Part shown: positions 36,601 through 45,540 of the stretch, piece after piece
Numbering within the stretch: position 1 is the stretch's first letter
Layout: the number at the start of each line of letters is the position of its first letter
Assembly: GCA_903863035.1 (NCBI GenBank)
Contig: CAIPAT010000464.1
Location: 23,413-87,412, forward strand
Direction: 5' to 3'
Length of the DNA stretch: 64,000 bases
Source: an uncultured Lentisphaeria bacterium
GTDB taxonomy: Bacteria; Verrucomicrobiota; Lentisphaeria; Victivallales; Victivallaceae
Translations under genes and position numbers: made by a program
The notes under the pieces: model-generated
The model's database searches: none
Seen by the model: only the letters and a program-made list of their open reading frames with translations
What the model was told of the DNA's origin: nothing

Positions 36601-37569
36601 TTAATATTTTGATTTTTCGCTCCAAATCTTGTGAATCAACTCGTATCGTACCAAATCCATTCCCGAATATATGCAGTTGCTGGTACTGAAGATGTAACCG
36701 CCGCCGGGCATGCCGTACTCAATGGCATAGCGGGCGGATGCAACCACTTCTGATTCGCTGCCGGTCTGCATTAATGCGCAGTTGACGTTTCCGATCAGAC
36801 AGATTTTATCGCCGGTAAGACGTTTTACTTCAGCAATGTCCACGCCGCCTTGAGGGTCAAGACTGTGCAACGCATGCGGACGGCAGGCAATTAGTTGATC
36901 CAGAATCGGCATAATGTTTCCGTCAGTATGTTTGATCGTATAAAACCCAGCTTCCCGATATCCGCCGATCAACTGCGCCAGATATGGAGTAACAAACTCG
37001 GCAAACATTTCAGGCGGAAAAAACGGGCCGCGATTAAAACAATAATCTGAAGTCAGTACAAAGCCGTCAACAGTTCCCCAGCGTTGAATACGTTCTGCAC
37101 GTTCAAGCATCAGCATAACCCCGTCCTGCGCCTGCTGTTTCATTTTTTCCGGTTCATCGGCAAACTGCATGACAAAACCGGTCATATCAGCGCCGCCCGG
37201 GAGTCCGTAAGTTGAGTCCCCGCCGACCAGGAGCAGATACTGCATTCCCGACTGCTCGCGAATAACTTCAAACAGCCGCCGCTGCGCCGGTTCATCCCAG
37301 CCCCGCGGACCTTTGATATAAATTCCTGCGTGCTCATAACGTGCGGCAACAGCCAGATACAGCCCGGCAACATCCTGAATTTGCAATTCCCGCTCCCGGA
37401 CACTCATTTGCTGCCACTGCCGGAAATCGCGATGCTGCGGATGAACCTTGCCGAATGCCTCCATCGTCAGGAAAAATTCCAGTTCCCAGTGCGGTACCCT
37501 GCTGCCGGGCATCGGCGTTTGATGTTCCAGTGCGGCAATAAATGATTCGCGCGGAGTAATTGCTGTCAT
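36601..37569 (-). CDS. UroD-superfamily methyltransferase-like protein
   Basis: The 322-residue protein has the full UroD-like order: GGDSTYGLPGGADMTGFVMQ, FNRGPFFPPEMFAEFV, YTIKHTDGNIMPILDQLI, LDPQGGVDIAEVKRLTGDKI, GNVNC and GGYIFSTSNCIYSGM. The metal site reads H-T-D-G rather than H-x-C-G, while a late Cys remains in SNCIYSG. The ATG lies 1 bp after the stop of the small secreted protein gene, so the pair is tightly coupled even though one product is exported and the other is cytoplasmic. Confidence 0.85.
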   Translation of the reverse strand: MTAITPRESFIAALEHQTPMPGSRVPHWELEFFLTMEAFGKVHPQHRDFRQWQQMSVRERELQIQDVAGLYLAVAARYEHAGIYIKGPRGWDEPAQRRLFEVIREQSGMQYLLLVGGDSTYGLPGGADMTGFVMQFADEPEKMKQQAQDGVMLMLERAERIQRWGTVDGFVLTSDYCFNRGPFFPPEMFAEFVTPYLAQLIGGYREAGFYTIKHTDGNIMPILDQLIACRPHALHSLDPQGGVDIAEVKRLTGDKICLIGNVNCALMQTGSESEVVASARYAIEYGMPGGGYIFSTSNCIYSGMDLVRYELIHKIWSEKSKY

Positions 37570-37570
37570 C

Positions 37571-38161
37571 TTATTTTTTCACTTCTTCCGAAGTGATTTT
37601 AAAGTCATCCAGAATCAGTTCGGCGGTCTGGTTCGACTCCTTGGTCTGAGCCCGGAAAGTGATACGGGTTACTTTAGTCGGATCTCCGGATTGCTCTTTG
37701 ATCTCACGCCGCCACTGCCCGCGTTCGGCTTTGCCTTGAGTGAACTTTACATTAGTCCACTGGCCGGCGCCGGAAATATTGTATTGCCGGTATTCGTCGG
37801 CACGTTTGCCGCTACTGTCATAAAATTCGATCCCGACATTCATTACTTTACCGTCCGGGCTCATTACCATAAATGAAAAAACTTTACCGGTTATGTCCAA
37901 AGGCTTGACCTCGCGGCTAAGCGAAAATGCTCCCGAAGCATCGCTGGAAGTCCATGCAATTCTCAAGGCCCCGTTTCCTTCCTGGAATTCATCCTTGTCG
38001 GCGCGGATTTTAATATCCGTGCATTTATATCCGTTTTCGGTCTTGAAGTTATCTGCCGCTTCAAAGCCTTCGGCAAGAATCACTTCTTCCGCACCAGCCT
38101 GCAAAGCCATAGTCATTCCAATCAATGCCATGCCAACTAAACTTGCCTTTTTCATCTTCAT
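37571..38161 (-). CDS. Secreted small beta-sandwich protein, probable carbohydrate binding
   Basis: The 196-residue product has a signal peptide (MKMKKASLVGMALIGMTMAL, cleaved near AGAEE). The mature part, ILAEGFEAADNF...ALRIAWTS...SGAGQWTNVKF...ITFRAQTKESNQTAELILDDFKI, has the spacing of CBM-like jelly-roll domains ending in a LDDF strand. It starts 8 bp after the GH101-like gene stop, so it probably assists that secreted enzyme. Confidence 0.65.
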   Translation of the reverse strand: MKMKKASLVGMALIGMTMALQAGAEEVILAEGFEAADNFKTENGYKCTDIKIRADKDEFQEGNGALRIAWTSSDASGAFSLSREVKPLDITGKVFSFMVMSPDGKVMNVGIEFYDSSGKRADEYRQYNISGAGQWTNVKFTQGKAERGQWRREIKEQSGDPTKVTRITFRAQTKESNQTAELILDDFKITSEEVKK

Positions 38162-38169
38162 GATGCTCC

Positions 38170-40833
38170 TTACTTGTTTTTTCTGTTTAAAAGCAATAAT
38201 GGTTCAACTTCAATTTCTTTTACCTGCTCTTTGCCGTTCACTTCCCCCATAAATTTATTTTTCCATTTTAAATCATCAAAACGTCCGGTCACTTTGATAA
38301 ATCCGTCGGCTGTTTTGGATATTTTGATGCGCTCTTTCAATTTGTCGTAATTCGGCTGTGACGACAGCAATTCAACATCCTCTTTGATTGGCAGAACCAT
38401 ATCCAGCTCCCCCGGCTTGAAGATTGCCATAACGCCGCGACTGCTGAAAGGCGTAAAACCGTCATAGGTGATGCCGTTGACTTTAAGCATAAACCAATCC
38501 TTGTCCGGGTTGGTGGTTATTGTCGCCCCGTTGTCAAAGGATAGCAACCATTCCGAATCTTTCTGCCGGATATTGATAATCCTTGCATCGGCCACCTGTG
38601 CCCAGAAAACATTGTTCATGAAGAAGCGTTTGGCACAATGAGCATATAGAATTTCAAAATTATCAAACTGTACACTGCTCCAGTCCCAGAATTTGCCGCA
38701 GAGAATCATCGCCGCCGCGTAATTAGGTTCTTTCTGGCGCAAGGCGTACCAGTCCAGTCCCTTATAGGTGGCGCCATGATAGATTACCGTATTCAGCGGG
38801 ACATATTTTTCAGGCAGTCTGCTCTGCCATAACTTTCCCGCCATCCATTCGCGGGTATTATACCCGCCGGCGGAATAATCGGTGACATCTTCACCTCCCT
38901 CGACAATGCCTTCGGATGTGACTGTAATGCCTTTTTGCTCTTTCAGATATTTTGTAATTTCATGCTTAACCTCAGATTCCGTTTCTCCCGTGGAGGGGAA
39001 TTCCGGATTGTAACCTGGACGTCCATAACAGATAAAAGTGTCAAGCATGATGATATCACCGTCACTCTGTCTGCATGCCTGCATCAGTTTATCCAGCCAT
39101 GGATAGAATTTCCCGGTCTTTACGGCGCGCAGATAATCGAGGTAATAAATCTGATACGGCTTGCGGTCGGCATACCGGTACATCATGCAATAGCGCTGGG
39201 GCTTGCCATCCGGTCCCTGCTTGATAAATTCTTCCGGCCAGCCGCCGCCGTCCAGGCCGATGGCGTCCATGGAATAATGAGGACCGACCCGGGATCCGGT
39301 TTTTCTAATGCGCGCCTTGACATCCGCCAGTTCACCGAGAGCGGAAACCGGCTGAAGATCATAAATGAAAGCATCCGCCGCTCCGGCATCATTCAGCATG
39401 CGCTTAACCCACCAGATACCCGAGGCAAAATCAAGTTTTTCACAGACCTCGGCAACTCTTTCATAGTTAAATCCCTGGTGATAGTAGATGAAATTATCGC
39501 GTAACAGCGGGTTGAGATTACGGTTCGGTTTGATATAGCGATCCCGGTAGGCAAGACCGCAATCGACCCAATCGACCACGCCATCATGATTGACATCTCC
39601 CGCCGTTTCAAGTTGCCAGGCTAATTTGTCATGAACCAGTTTTGTTGCCGGATTTTGGAATCCGGCCGGGCGGAAATAAAGTTTACCGCCAATCTCCGCT
39701 ACCGCTTCTTTTTTCCGTTGACGAACGGTAAGGCTAAAATTATTGCTGTAATTCAATGGCTTATAGTAAAGAATGCTTTTGTCTGTCCGCAGTGCGACCA
39801 TATTCGGGGTCTGATAGTCACTTTGTCCTTCATGGGAAAAGGTGCGCTGCCTGCCGTCGCCGCATTGCAGCAATTTGCCGGTGGGGGCAATCCCGTAATC
39901 TTCCGGATTCATTCCCGTCATTAAAAAGTTCTCGACCGATTCAAAGCGCAATTCCGCCTCTTTTACCACACGGTTCGTAACCGCAATTTTGTCCGATTTT
40001 ACCTCATACTCAATCTCAATGATTGAACCGTCTTTACTCTGATAACTGACGGTTAAAGAGTTTTGGGTTTGGCGTACAATCCGACAATTCCAATTTTCAT
40101 CTGACGGTCGGAATTTCTTTGTTTCGCCAGCGGTATTGACTGCATAAAAAGTCGGCGACGCCTGCCCGGGAACTGCCAGCAGTTTATGTCCGTTGACCTC
40201 TGCCTCCACCAGGGCAAAGTTCCGTTTAGGATTGAGTTTCAGAACGTTTCCGCCGGATCGAATAGCGAGAAAACTACCGCTGTCTGCCGTTTTATCGTCA
40301 GTTATAGTTTGTCCGTGCAAATCGCAAAGTATAATCTGTTGTCCTTTGTCACCCGAAAAACCCAGTTCAATGCGCGCAACCTTCCGTCCGAATTGATATG
40401 ATGACGGGGCAAAAAATGCTGCATCTCCGGCGGTGCTGGCCGTAAAACTCAACTGGGTCCAGCGTTCCGGTGGCAGACTTTTCCAGGCGTGCGTAGAAAT
40501 AATATTCCCTGCGGCGTCAAGAAAATTTACAGAAAACCAGGCTAAAGGACTTACTTTGGGATAAACATATATTGAGAATATCTGATCATCAACGATTTCC
40601 GGAGCGATATCCCAGCCGGTCCGGCTTTCTTTGGTGTGATTGGCTTCGTCCAGCGTAACCGTCAACATAAATTTTCCGCCAGGTCCGCGCCGTTCTTCCT
40701 GAAATACACTGCTTTTATATGGCGCTACCTGCTTGATTTTATCCGGCACGGAAAAGTCTTCGGATATGCCAAATACTTGCGCTGTACTGACCAGCACTGA
40801 CAGAAAGAATAATTTCGTTTTAATCGGCAGCAT
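38170..40833 (-). CDS. Secreted GH101-like (endo-alpha-N-acetylgalactosaminidase-type) protein
   Basis: The 887-residue protein has a signal peptide (ending AQVFG), an N-terminal jelly roll (to about 185), a galactose-mutarotase-like beta-sandwich (about 190-410) and a barrel. The segment GDVNHDGVVDWVDCGLAYRD, placed just before the barrel, is the calcium-loop-like hallmark I associate with GH101 proteins. IIMLDTFICYG would provide the nucleophile Asp, and TVTSEGIVEGG the acid Glu. Known GH101 enzymes release the core disaccharide from mucin-type O-glycans. It is shorter than streptococcal forms. It lies 15 bp after the GH63-like gene. Confidence 0.7.
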   Translation of the reverse strand: MLPIKTKLFFLSVLVSTAQVFGISEDFSVPDKIKQVAPYKSSVFQEERRGPGGKFMLTVTLDEANHTKESRTGWDIAPEIVDDQIFSIYVYPKVSPLAWFSVNFLDAAGNIISTHAWKSLPPERWTQLSFTASTAGDAAFFAPSSYQFGRKVARIELGFSGDKGQQIILCDLHGQTITDDKTADSGSFLAIRSGGNVLKLNPKRNFALVEAEVNGHKLLAVPGQASPTFYAVNTAGETKKFRPSDENWNCRIVRQTQNSLTVSYQSKDGSIIEIEYEVKSDKIAVTNRVVKEAELRFESVENFLMTGMNPEDYGIAPTGKLLQCGDGRQRTFSHEGQSDYQTPNMVALRTDKSILYYKPLNYSNNFSLTVRQRKKEAVAEIGGKLYFRPAGFQNPATKLVHDKLAWQLETAGDVNHDGVVDWVDCGLAYRDRYIKPNRNLNPLLRDNFIYYHQGFNYERVAEVCEKLDFASGIWWVKRMLNDAGAADAFIYDLQPVSALGELADVKARIRKTGSRVGPHYSMDAIGLDGGGWPEEFIKQGPDGKPQRYCMMYRYADRKPYQIYYLDYLRAVKTGKFYPWLDKLMQACRQSDGDIIMLDTFICYGRPGYNPEFPSTGETESEVKHEITKYLKEQKGITVTSEGIVEGGEDVTDYSAGGYNTREWMAGKLWQSRLPEKYVPLNTVIYHGATYKGLDWYALRQKEPNYAAAMILCGKFWDWSSVQFDNFEILYAHCAKRFFMNNVFWAQVADARIINIRQKDSEWLLSFDNGATITTNPDKDWFMLKVNGITYDGFTPFSSRGVMAIFKPGELDMVLPIKEDVELLSSQPNYDKLKERIKISKTADGFIKVTGRFDDLKWKNKFMGEVNGKEQVKEIEVEPLLLLNRKNK

Positions 40834-40848
40834 GAATAAATCCTTTTA

Positions 40849-42798
40849 TTATTTTTCGTTTAAAAGTTCAATTAGAAACGCGGCGGTCCAGCCGAATTCC
40901 TGTTTGCTTAAAGTTCTGCCGTTCCGGGAATCATACCATTCCCCGATGCTGGGATTGCTTTTTACCATTTTAAAGATTTTCCGCTTAATCCGGTCTATCT
41001 CCTGATTAAAACCGTAGCGCCTCAAAGCCCGGATACAGAAATAATTGAAATTCATCCAGACACCGCCCCGCCACATCGCCTGGGAATCAAAGTCAGGGTC
41101 GGCAAACGACACAGACGGAAATGGATAGTCCCCGTAAAAGTAATCTTCATTCAATAGATAATTTTCCAGCATTTGTTCCGCCAGATCTTCCCGCAGCGTT
41201 ACCCCCGCCCATAACGGCATAAATGAACTTATTGCGATTACCGGACTGTGTTTCTTCCGAGCCCAATCGTAGTCTACAAAAATATTGCGCTTTGCGTCGT
41301 AAAGATATTCGCTGATTAGTTTTTCAAGCGTCTCAATTTCTTGTTGAAAAGTTATCGCCTCCTGTTTTTTACCTAAAAGTTCGGCAAAACCGGCCAACTG
41401 GCGCTTCTCAATCAATAGAAAACTGTTTAAATCCACTGCCTTCAAATGCAACATCGGCTTTTGTGCACGGTGTATTGCGGTCGCAGCTTTGACTGAACAT
41501 TTACCGCCGCTGAAGAGCCAGCGTGAACTGTTATCCATTCCGCTTTCAAAACCATTTCTGTACCCGCAGAGGCCGCTCTTTTCCGGGTCGCGATTTTCAT
41601 ACCACCAGCGGTGCATTTTTACCAGCGTCGAGTAATGCTGCCGGATAAATTCAATATCCCGGGTATGAGAGAAATACTTGCCGAGCGCCCAGATCATAAA
41701 TGGCGGTTGAACTGTAATCCCTTTTACCCAGCCGAATGAACTGGCGCCATCAGCCCAGCTGGTATTTGGCAGCACCCAGCCGGGCGCACTTTCAACCGTC
41801 AGATTCTCTAAATGAATAGCGGCGTTGTCGCGGGCTTTTTCAGGGGCGAATCTGCTCATTGCGGTAACATGAAAAGCGCTGTCCCAATACCAGCAGCCAT
41901 CATAGCCGCCTTTGCATGGATAACATGCGGTACGTCCATTAAAACTTGTTCCGTTAAATTCGGACTGGTTGGGCTGAAGAGTGTTGTTCAGCAAGGCAGT
42001 AACCGCGTGATAATATAACTTGTTTTCTTTTAGCCATGGAACCGGCAGAGCCGGCAATTCGGAGAATAATTTCTTTCTGGCTTGCCTGATCCGGGGTAAT
42101 TGCCGGTCTGCCTTAGCATAAAACAATAGTCCGGCGGCTAATTTTTCCCGGAAAAATCCGGGATTGTTCAACGCGAATGGCATTATCACATAAAAAGTTA
42201 AAGTTTGCCCTGCTTTCATTGATGGAACTTTTAGATTCTTGCTCAAATCTTCTGAACCTGACGGCAGTGTCCCCCATTCATCCATCATGAGAAATGCCCA
42301 GTATATTGTGCTGAACGGCATGGTGCTTCTGGAGTCAGGACTTTTCAGGGTTGCAGAGCCAAATGAGACATTGCCGTCAAGCCAGTATGCACTGGTAAGC
42401 GCATTTTGATTTAATCTGCTGGCCAGTTTTAATTCCAGCCCATCCATATCAACTTCAACTTTTATTTCCACGGAAAATTGCAGGGTATGCGCATCAAGAA
42501 AGAAATAGCGTCCGCATACAGTCAAGTCATCGCCATGCCATAAAGAGCTGATCACTTCCGGTTCAAAAGTAGTTTCCACCGGGGAATCAGGCGAGAATAC
42601 TTCCCTGCCTTCCCGTAAAACAGTGAGCGATAGAAAACCGGGTGATACTAATGCGGCGTTGCGATCCTGTGAAATTTTCAATATCTTAATCCCGATACCG
42701 CAACTGTCGGCGTTTTCATACAGCACCAGATAACTGCCGGGATATGAAAAGTGAGCCCTTTGTCCGGGAGTTTCTTTAAGCATGGCGTAGTTTTTCAT
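40849..42798 (-). CDS. GH63/GH37-like (alpha/alpha)6-barrel glycosidase
   Basis: An in-frame TTG lies at 42807, overlapping the pseudopilin gene; the ATG at 42798 (MKNYAML) is preferred and gives 649 residues. A beta-sandwich N-terminal half precedes the barrel, whose blocks are GCWYWDSAFHVTAM, ESGMDNSSRWLF, WRGGVWMNFNYFCIRAL and FGWTAAFLIELL. These match the WDS, SGWD, G-W and GWT segments of GH63 and trehalase-like enzymes. No signal peptide. It follows the pseudopilin by 5 bp. Confidence 0.82.
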   Translation of the reverse strand: MKNYAMLKETPGQRAHFSYPGSYLVLYENADSCGIGIKILKISQDRNAALVSPGFLSLTVLREGREVFSPDSPVETTFEPEVISSLWHGDDLTVCGRYFFLDAHTLQFSVEIKVEVDMDGLELKLASRLNQNALTSAYWLDGNVSFGSATLKSPDSRSTMPFSTIYWAFLMMDEWGTLPSGSEDLSKNLKVPSMKAGQTLTFYVIMPFALNNPGFFREKLAAGLLFYAKADRQLPRIRQARKKLFSELPALPVPWLKENKLYYHAVTALLNNTLQPNQSEFNGTSFNGRTACYPCKGGYDGCWYWDSAFHVTAMSRFAPEKARDNAAIHLENLTVESAPGWVLPNTSWADGASSFGWVKGITVQPPFMIWALGKYFSHTRDIEFIRQHYSTLVKMHRWWYENRDPEKSGLCGYRNGFESGMDNSSRWLFSGGKCSVKAATAIHRAQKPMLHLKAVDLNSFLLIEKRQLAGFAELLGKKQEAITFQQEIETLEKLISEYLYDAKRNIFVDYDWARKKHSPVIAISSFMPLWAGVTLREDLAEQMLENYLLNEDYFYGDYPFPSVSFADPDFDSQAMWRGGVWMNFNYFCIRALRRYGFNQEIDRIKRKIFKMVKSNPSIGEWYDSRNGRTLSKQEFGWTAAFLIELLNEK

Positions 42799-42803
42799 AA
42801 ATA

Positions 42804-43430
42804 TCAATTCAGTATTCCATGCCAGAATACACGCTCCAGGCTATTTCCTGCCGGGCTTGGCCACGGCTTTATAGTTAAAACCTCTCCGCCAAGCATGACA
42901 AAATTTGCCCGGAACTGATGTCTGGATTTCAGCGCTACATCGTACCCATAAGTTGCATTGGCGAAATAATAATAATACGGCTGACATCCATCACCAATCA
43001 AGCCAACTTTGCTTGGATATTTTATCAGGCTGAGTTTCTTTTCTGACAAAACCCAATTACCGCTATATGCGGAACGATTAACATTGTATGTGTCAGCAGG
43101 TGTCGCTGATTTACATAACAGCATCGGGGTAAAATCAAGGCGTACTGTTCCATTGTATTTAGCATTCAGGTAAGGCGCCAGCCCATTTTCTCTCCACCAG
43201 AAATGCTTCAGTCCTGTATTGGTTATGTTATATAACCTTTCATTATTATCGCCCAGATAAAAAGAGGTGGCAGCGCCTAGACTTTTTAATTTACTCATGC
43301 AGTCGGCAGAATAAGCGTATGTCCGTGCCTTATTCAGCGCCGGCAGCAGCATTGAGGCAAGAATTGCGATGATGGCAATCACTACCAGGAGCTCCACTAA
43401 TGTAAAATTTTGTGGTTTTTGAGTTCTCAT
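42804..43430 (-). CDS. Pseudopilin-like protein
   Basis: The 208-residue product starts [20 protein letters not shown] (Asn at -1, Glu at +5). The C-terminal motif is degenerate: H QFRANFVML GG, Gly replacing Asp. A strong AAGGAGG lies about 9 bp before the ATG, and TATAAT is present about 60 bp upstream of it without a convincing -35 box. It follows the second GntR-SBP gene by 149 bp and is followed without a gap by the GH63-like gene. Confidence 0.88.
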   Translation of the reverse strand: MRTQKPQNFTLVELLVVIAIIAILASMLLPALNKARTYAYSADCMSKLKSLGAATSFYLGDNNERLYNITNTGLKHFWWRENGLAPYLNAKYNGTVRLDFTPMLLCKSATPADTYNVNRSAYSGNWVLSEKKLSLIKYPSKVGLIGDGCQPYYYYFANATYGYDVALKSRHQFRANFVMLGGEVLTIKPWPSPAGNSLERVFWHGILN

Positions 43431-43579
43431 TTGTCGTTCCTCCTTTTCTGGAAAATTGTTTGTTTCATAAATCTTCGCATTGCTGAAAAATTATACTCTT
43501 CAACCTCATCATCCTTTTCTCGTTCTTGCATTGCACCTCTTTATTGGGTTAAATATTTTTTCTATGAAAGCGTTAATAT

Positions 43580-45055
43580 TCAATGGCTTGACCATGCTGA
43601 GAAAAAACCGCAAAGCCGTTCCTGCCCATCATGAACCGTACCGCCGCTTTTCAACCATCCTGACAGAATTTTACCAATACCCATACGGAAATCGTGAGTC
43701 GACGGAGGTTCAAGTCCGGGGGATTTCGGCATATTATCTTCGAGCTTCTTCCATAGCGGGGAAACTGGTTCAAGTTTTTCCTGATACAGAGTATCATCTT
43801 TAAACGGGATACGGCAAAATGGATTACCCAGCAACTGAATTTGACGGTTATAAAAAGTCCAATTTTCAACATTGACGGTCCAGCGCAAAAAAGCCATTGC
43901 CGTTTCGCGGTCTTCTTCCCGGAGCAGCACCCAGACCAGCATATTCCGGAGTACATTCGGAGACTTGGATGTTTGTGACGGCAACAGCGCCAGACTCAGT
44001 TCATCCGGATTGCTGACCAGGCTGAAAAGCGCCCCTGCCTGGGAAGTGTTGGTAAATATTACAGCAGGACCATCGCCATTTAACATTTTCAGAATTTGAA
44101 GACCGGTTGTATTCCTGCCGTCTGCTGTGGCAATGCCGGAAGCATCGTTGATTTCTTTCAAATCCTCAAGCGCCTTATAACAAGAGGATTCGGCCATTAT
44201 TCCATTCCAGTCCTCAAGTCTGTTTATCCACTGATTACCGAGCCGGCCTTTCAGTAATGATGCAAAAAACAGAAACAGTCCGAATTCGTTATTGCAGATG
44301 GATAAAGCTCCTTGTCCGCAATTTAACTTTTTCAAGCCGGTAAGAAAATCATCCCAGGAAGAAGTAAATTTATCAGCGTCAATACCTGCGTCTCTCAGCC
44401 GTTTTGACGAGTAAAGCAACAGCGAGACGCCGCCGCCTTCAGTTGGAAATCCATACATGGAGCCGTTAAAACACAAAGAGTCGCGATATTCCGGACGGAA
44501 ATATGATAATTCCTGTTTGATTACTTGCGGGTCGGTGGCTAAGGGATGAATAGTATGATGAATAGCCAGCACCGGCAATGATGTCAATGGAACAAGACAG
44601 ACAGATGGCAATTGCGAATCATAAATTTCTGAAAAATTAGCTTCCAGATTTTCCATTTGCCGAAAATTAAACATCTGAGGCTTCAACTCAATCTTAATAT
44701 CAATATGTTGTCTGGCAAAGCGGTTTATCCAATTCCGGAATGCCGCGCATCGCGCCGACTTGTCCGGCGTCATTCCATAATGAAATTGCAGTTTACGCAC
44801 TGTTTTAGCGAGAGCCGGGCGTTGTTTTAAAAATGTTCCGCCAAAACGCCCCTGCCGGGTTGCCAATACCTGCTGTTCCGCCAAAACCGCAATCGCCCGG
44901 GTAACGCAGCTCTCGCTGACATGGTATTTTTCCGCCAGAACCGTCCTCGGCGGCAATAATTCATTTAGCGGATAAATGCCTAAACAGATATCTGCAAGTA
45001 ATGCGTTGTAGAATTTTTCTTTTTGAGACGTCGCAAATTTTTCGAACGCCGACAT
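43580..45055 (-). CDS. GntR-type regulator fused to a solute-binding-protein-like domain (second paralogue)
   Basis: The 491-residue protein repeats the architecture of the 33406 gene: winged helix (PPRTVLAEKYHVSESCVTRAI, wing RQGRFGGTFL), then a solute-binding-protein domain with NGSMYGFPTEGGG, LLYSSKRLRDAGID, SWDDFLTGLKKL and the shared C-terminal GGTVHDGQERLCGFF. The SYG/FPxxG, LYxxxxL and WDDF blocks are those of ABC-transporter sugar-binding proteins. No signal peptide or lipobox, so it is intracellular. The helix-turn-helix recognition residues differ from the paralogue, in line with the different base in operator site D. Confidence 0.85.
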   Translation of the reverse strand: MSAFEKFATSQKEKFYNALLADICLGIYPLNELLPPRTVLAEKYHVSESCVTRAIAVLAEQQVLATRQGRFGGTFLKQRPALAKTVRKLQFHYGMTPDKSARCAAFRNWINRFARQHIDIKIELKPQMFNFRQMENLEANFSEIYDSQLPSVCLVPLTSLPVLAIHHTIHPLATDPQVIKQELSYFRPEYRDSLCFNGSMYGFPTEGGGVSLLLYSSKRLRDAGIDADKFTSSWDDFLTGLKKLNCGQGALSICNNEFGLFLFFASLLKGRLGNQWINRLEDWNGIMAESSCYKALEDLKEINDASGIATADGRNTTGLQILKMLNGDGPAVIFTNTSQAGALFSLVSNPDELSLALLPSQTSKSPNVLRNMLVWVLLREEDRETAMAFLRWTVNVENWTFYNRQIQLLGNPFCRIPFKDDTLYQEKLEPVSPLWKKLEDNMPKSPGLEPPSTHDFRMGIGKILSGWLKSGGTVHDGQERLCGFFSAWSSH

Positions 45056-45091
45056 GATATTATTTCCCAGTTAACATTTCCTGTTGTTATC

Positions 45092-45141
45092 ATTATAGTT
45101 TAAGTGTCAATGCTTGTCAACGGTGAACCTTTTGAACCTTT
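45092..45141 (-). promoter_or_regulatory. Promoter with tandem 9-bp repeat operator (site D)
   Basis: Minus strand: TTGACA (45120-45115), 17-bp spacer, TATAAT (45097-45092). Two perfect tandem copies of AAAGGTTCA (plus-strand TGAACCTTT at 45124-45132 and 45133-45141) end 3 bp upstream of the -35 box. It drives the second GntR-SBP gene. Confidence 0.82.
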
Positions 45142-45211
45142 TAAATAATTAATAAAACTAAATTTTCAAACTCATAAATACCGACAGCTACCGTGTAGCA
45201 CATAGCTTAAT

Positions 45212-45321
45212 GAACAATCCCCGGCGCGAGACGCTTTCCTGCTCTGCGATTGGAACAGAAAGGGTGTTAGGTGTTAGGTGTTAGGTGTTAAGTGTTAAGT
45301 GTTAAGTGTTAAATGTTAGGT
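45212..45321 (+). repeat. Repeat header followed by eight heptamers
   Basis: A header of about 49 bp (GAACAATC...CCGGCGCGAG...CGCTTTCCT...TGCGATTG) is shared with 63772-63820. It is followed at 45266 by GTTAGGT x3, GTTAAGT x3, GTTAAAT and GTTAGGT. The region 45322-45540 continues with repeat words also seen near 12250 and 14720 (TTTTAGAATTTTAGAACT, TCCCTGTTAAA) and no gene. Confidence 0.8.
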
Positions 45322-45540
45322 TGCCCAAGGCTTTCCGCATTTTAGAATTTTAGAACTACTGACTATGTTTGTCCTGTCCGTCCCTGTTAAATTGACATTC
45401 ATGTTTCCAAGACCTGAGTTTCAAAAATTCATTTTACCGCCTTGGTTGAGCCTTGTTTCACAATTTCTCTTGACAAAAATACTAATAGTAAAAAACAGTA
45501 ATTGAAAATTGAAAGTTGAAAATGAGAAATCATGAAAACC

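Noticed and set aside
43580..45055. ABC-transporter sugar-binding lipoprotein
   Set aside because: The binding domain follows a DNA-binding winged helix and there is no signal peptide or lipobox, so it is a regulator.
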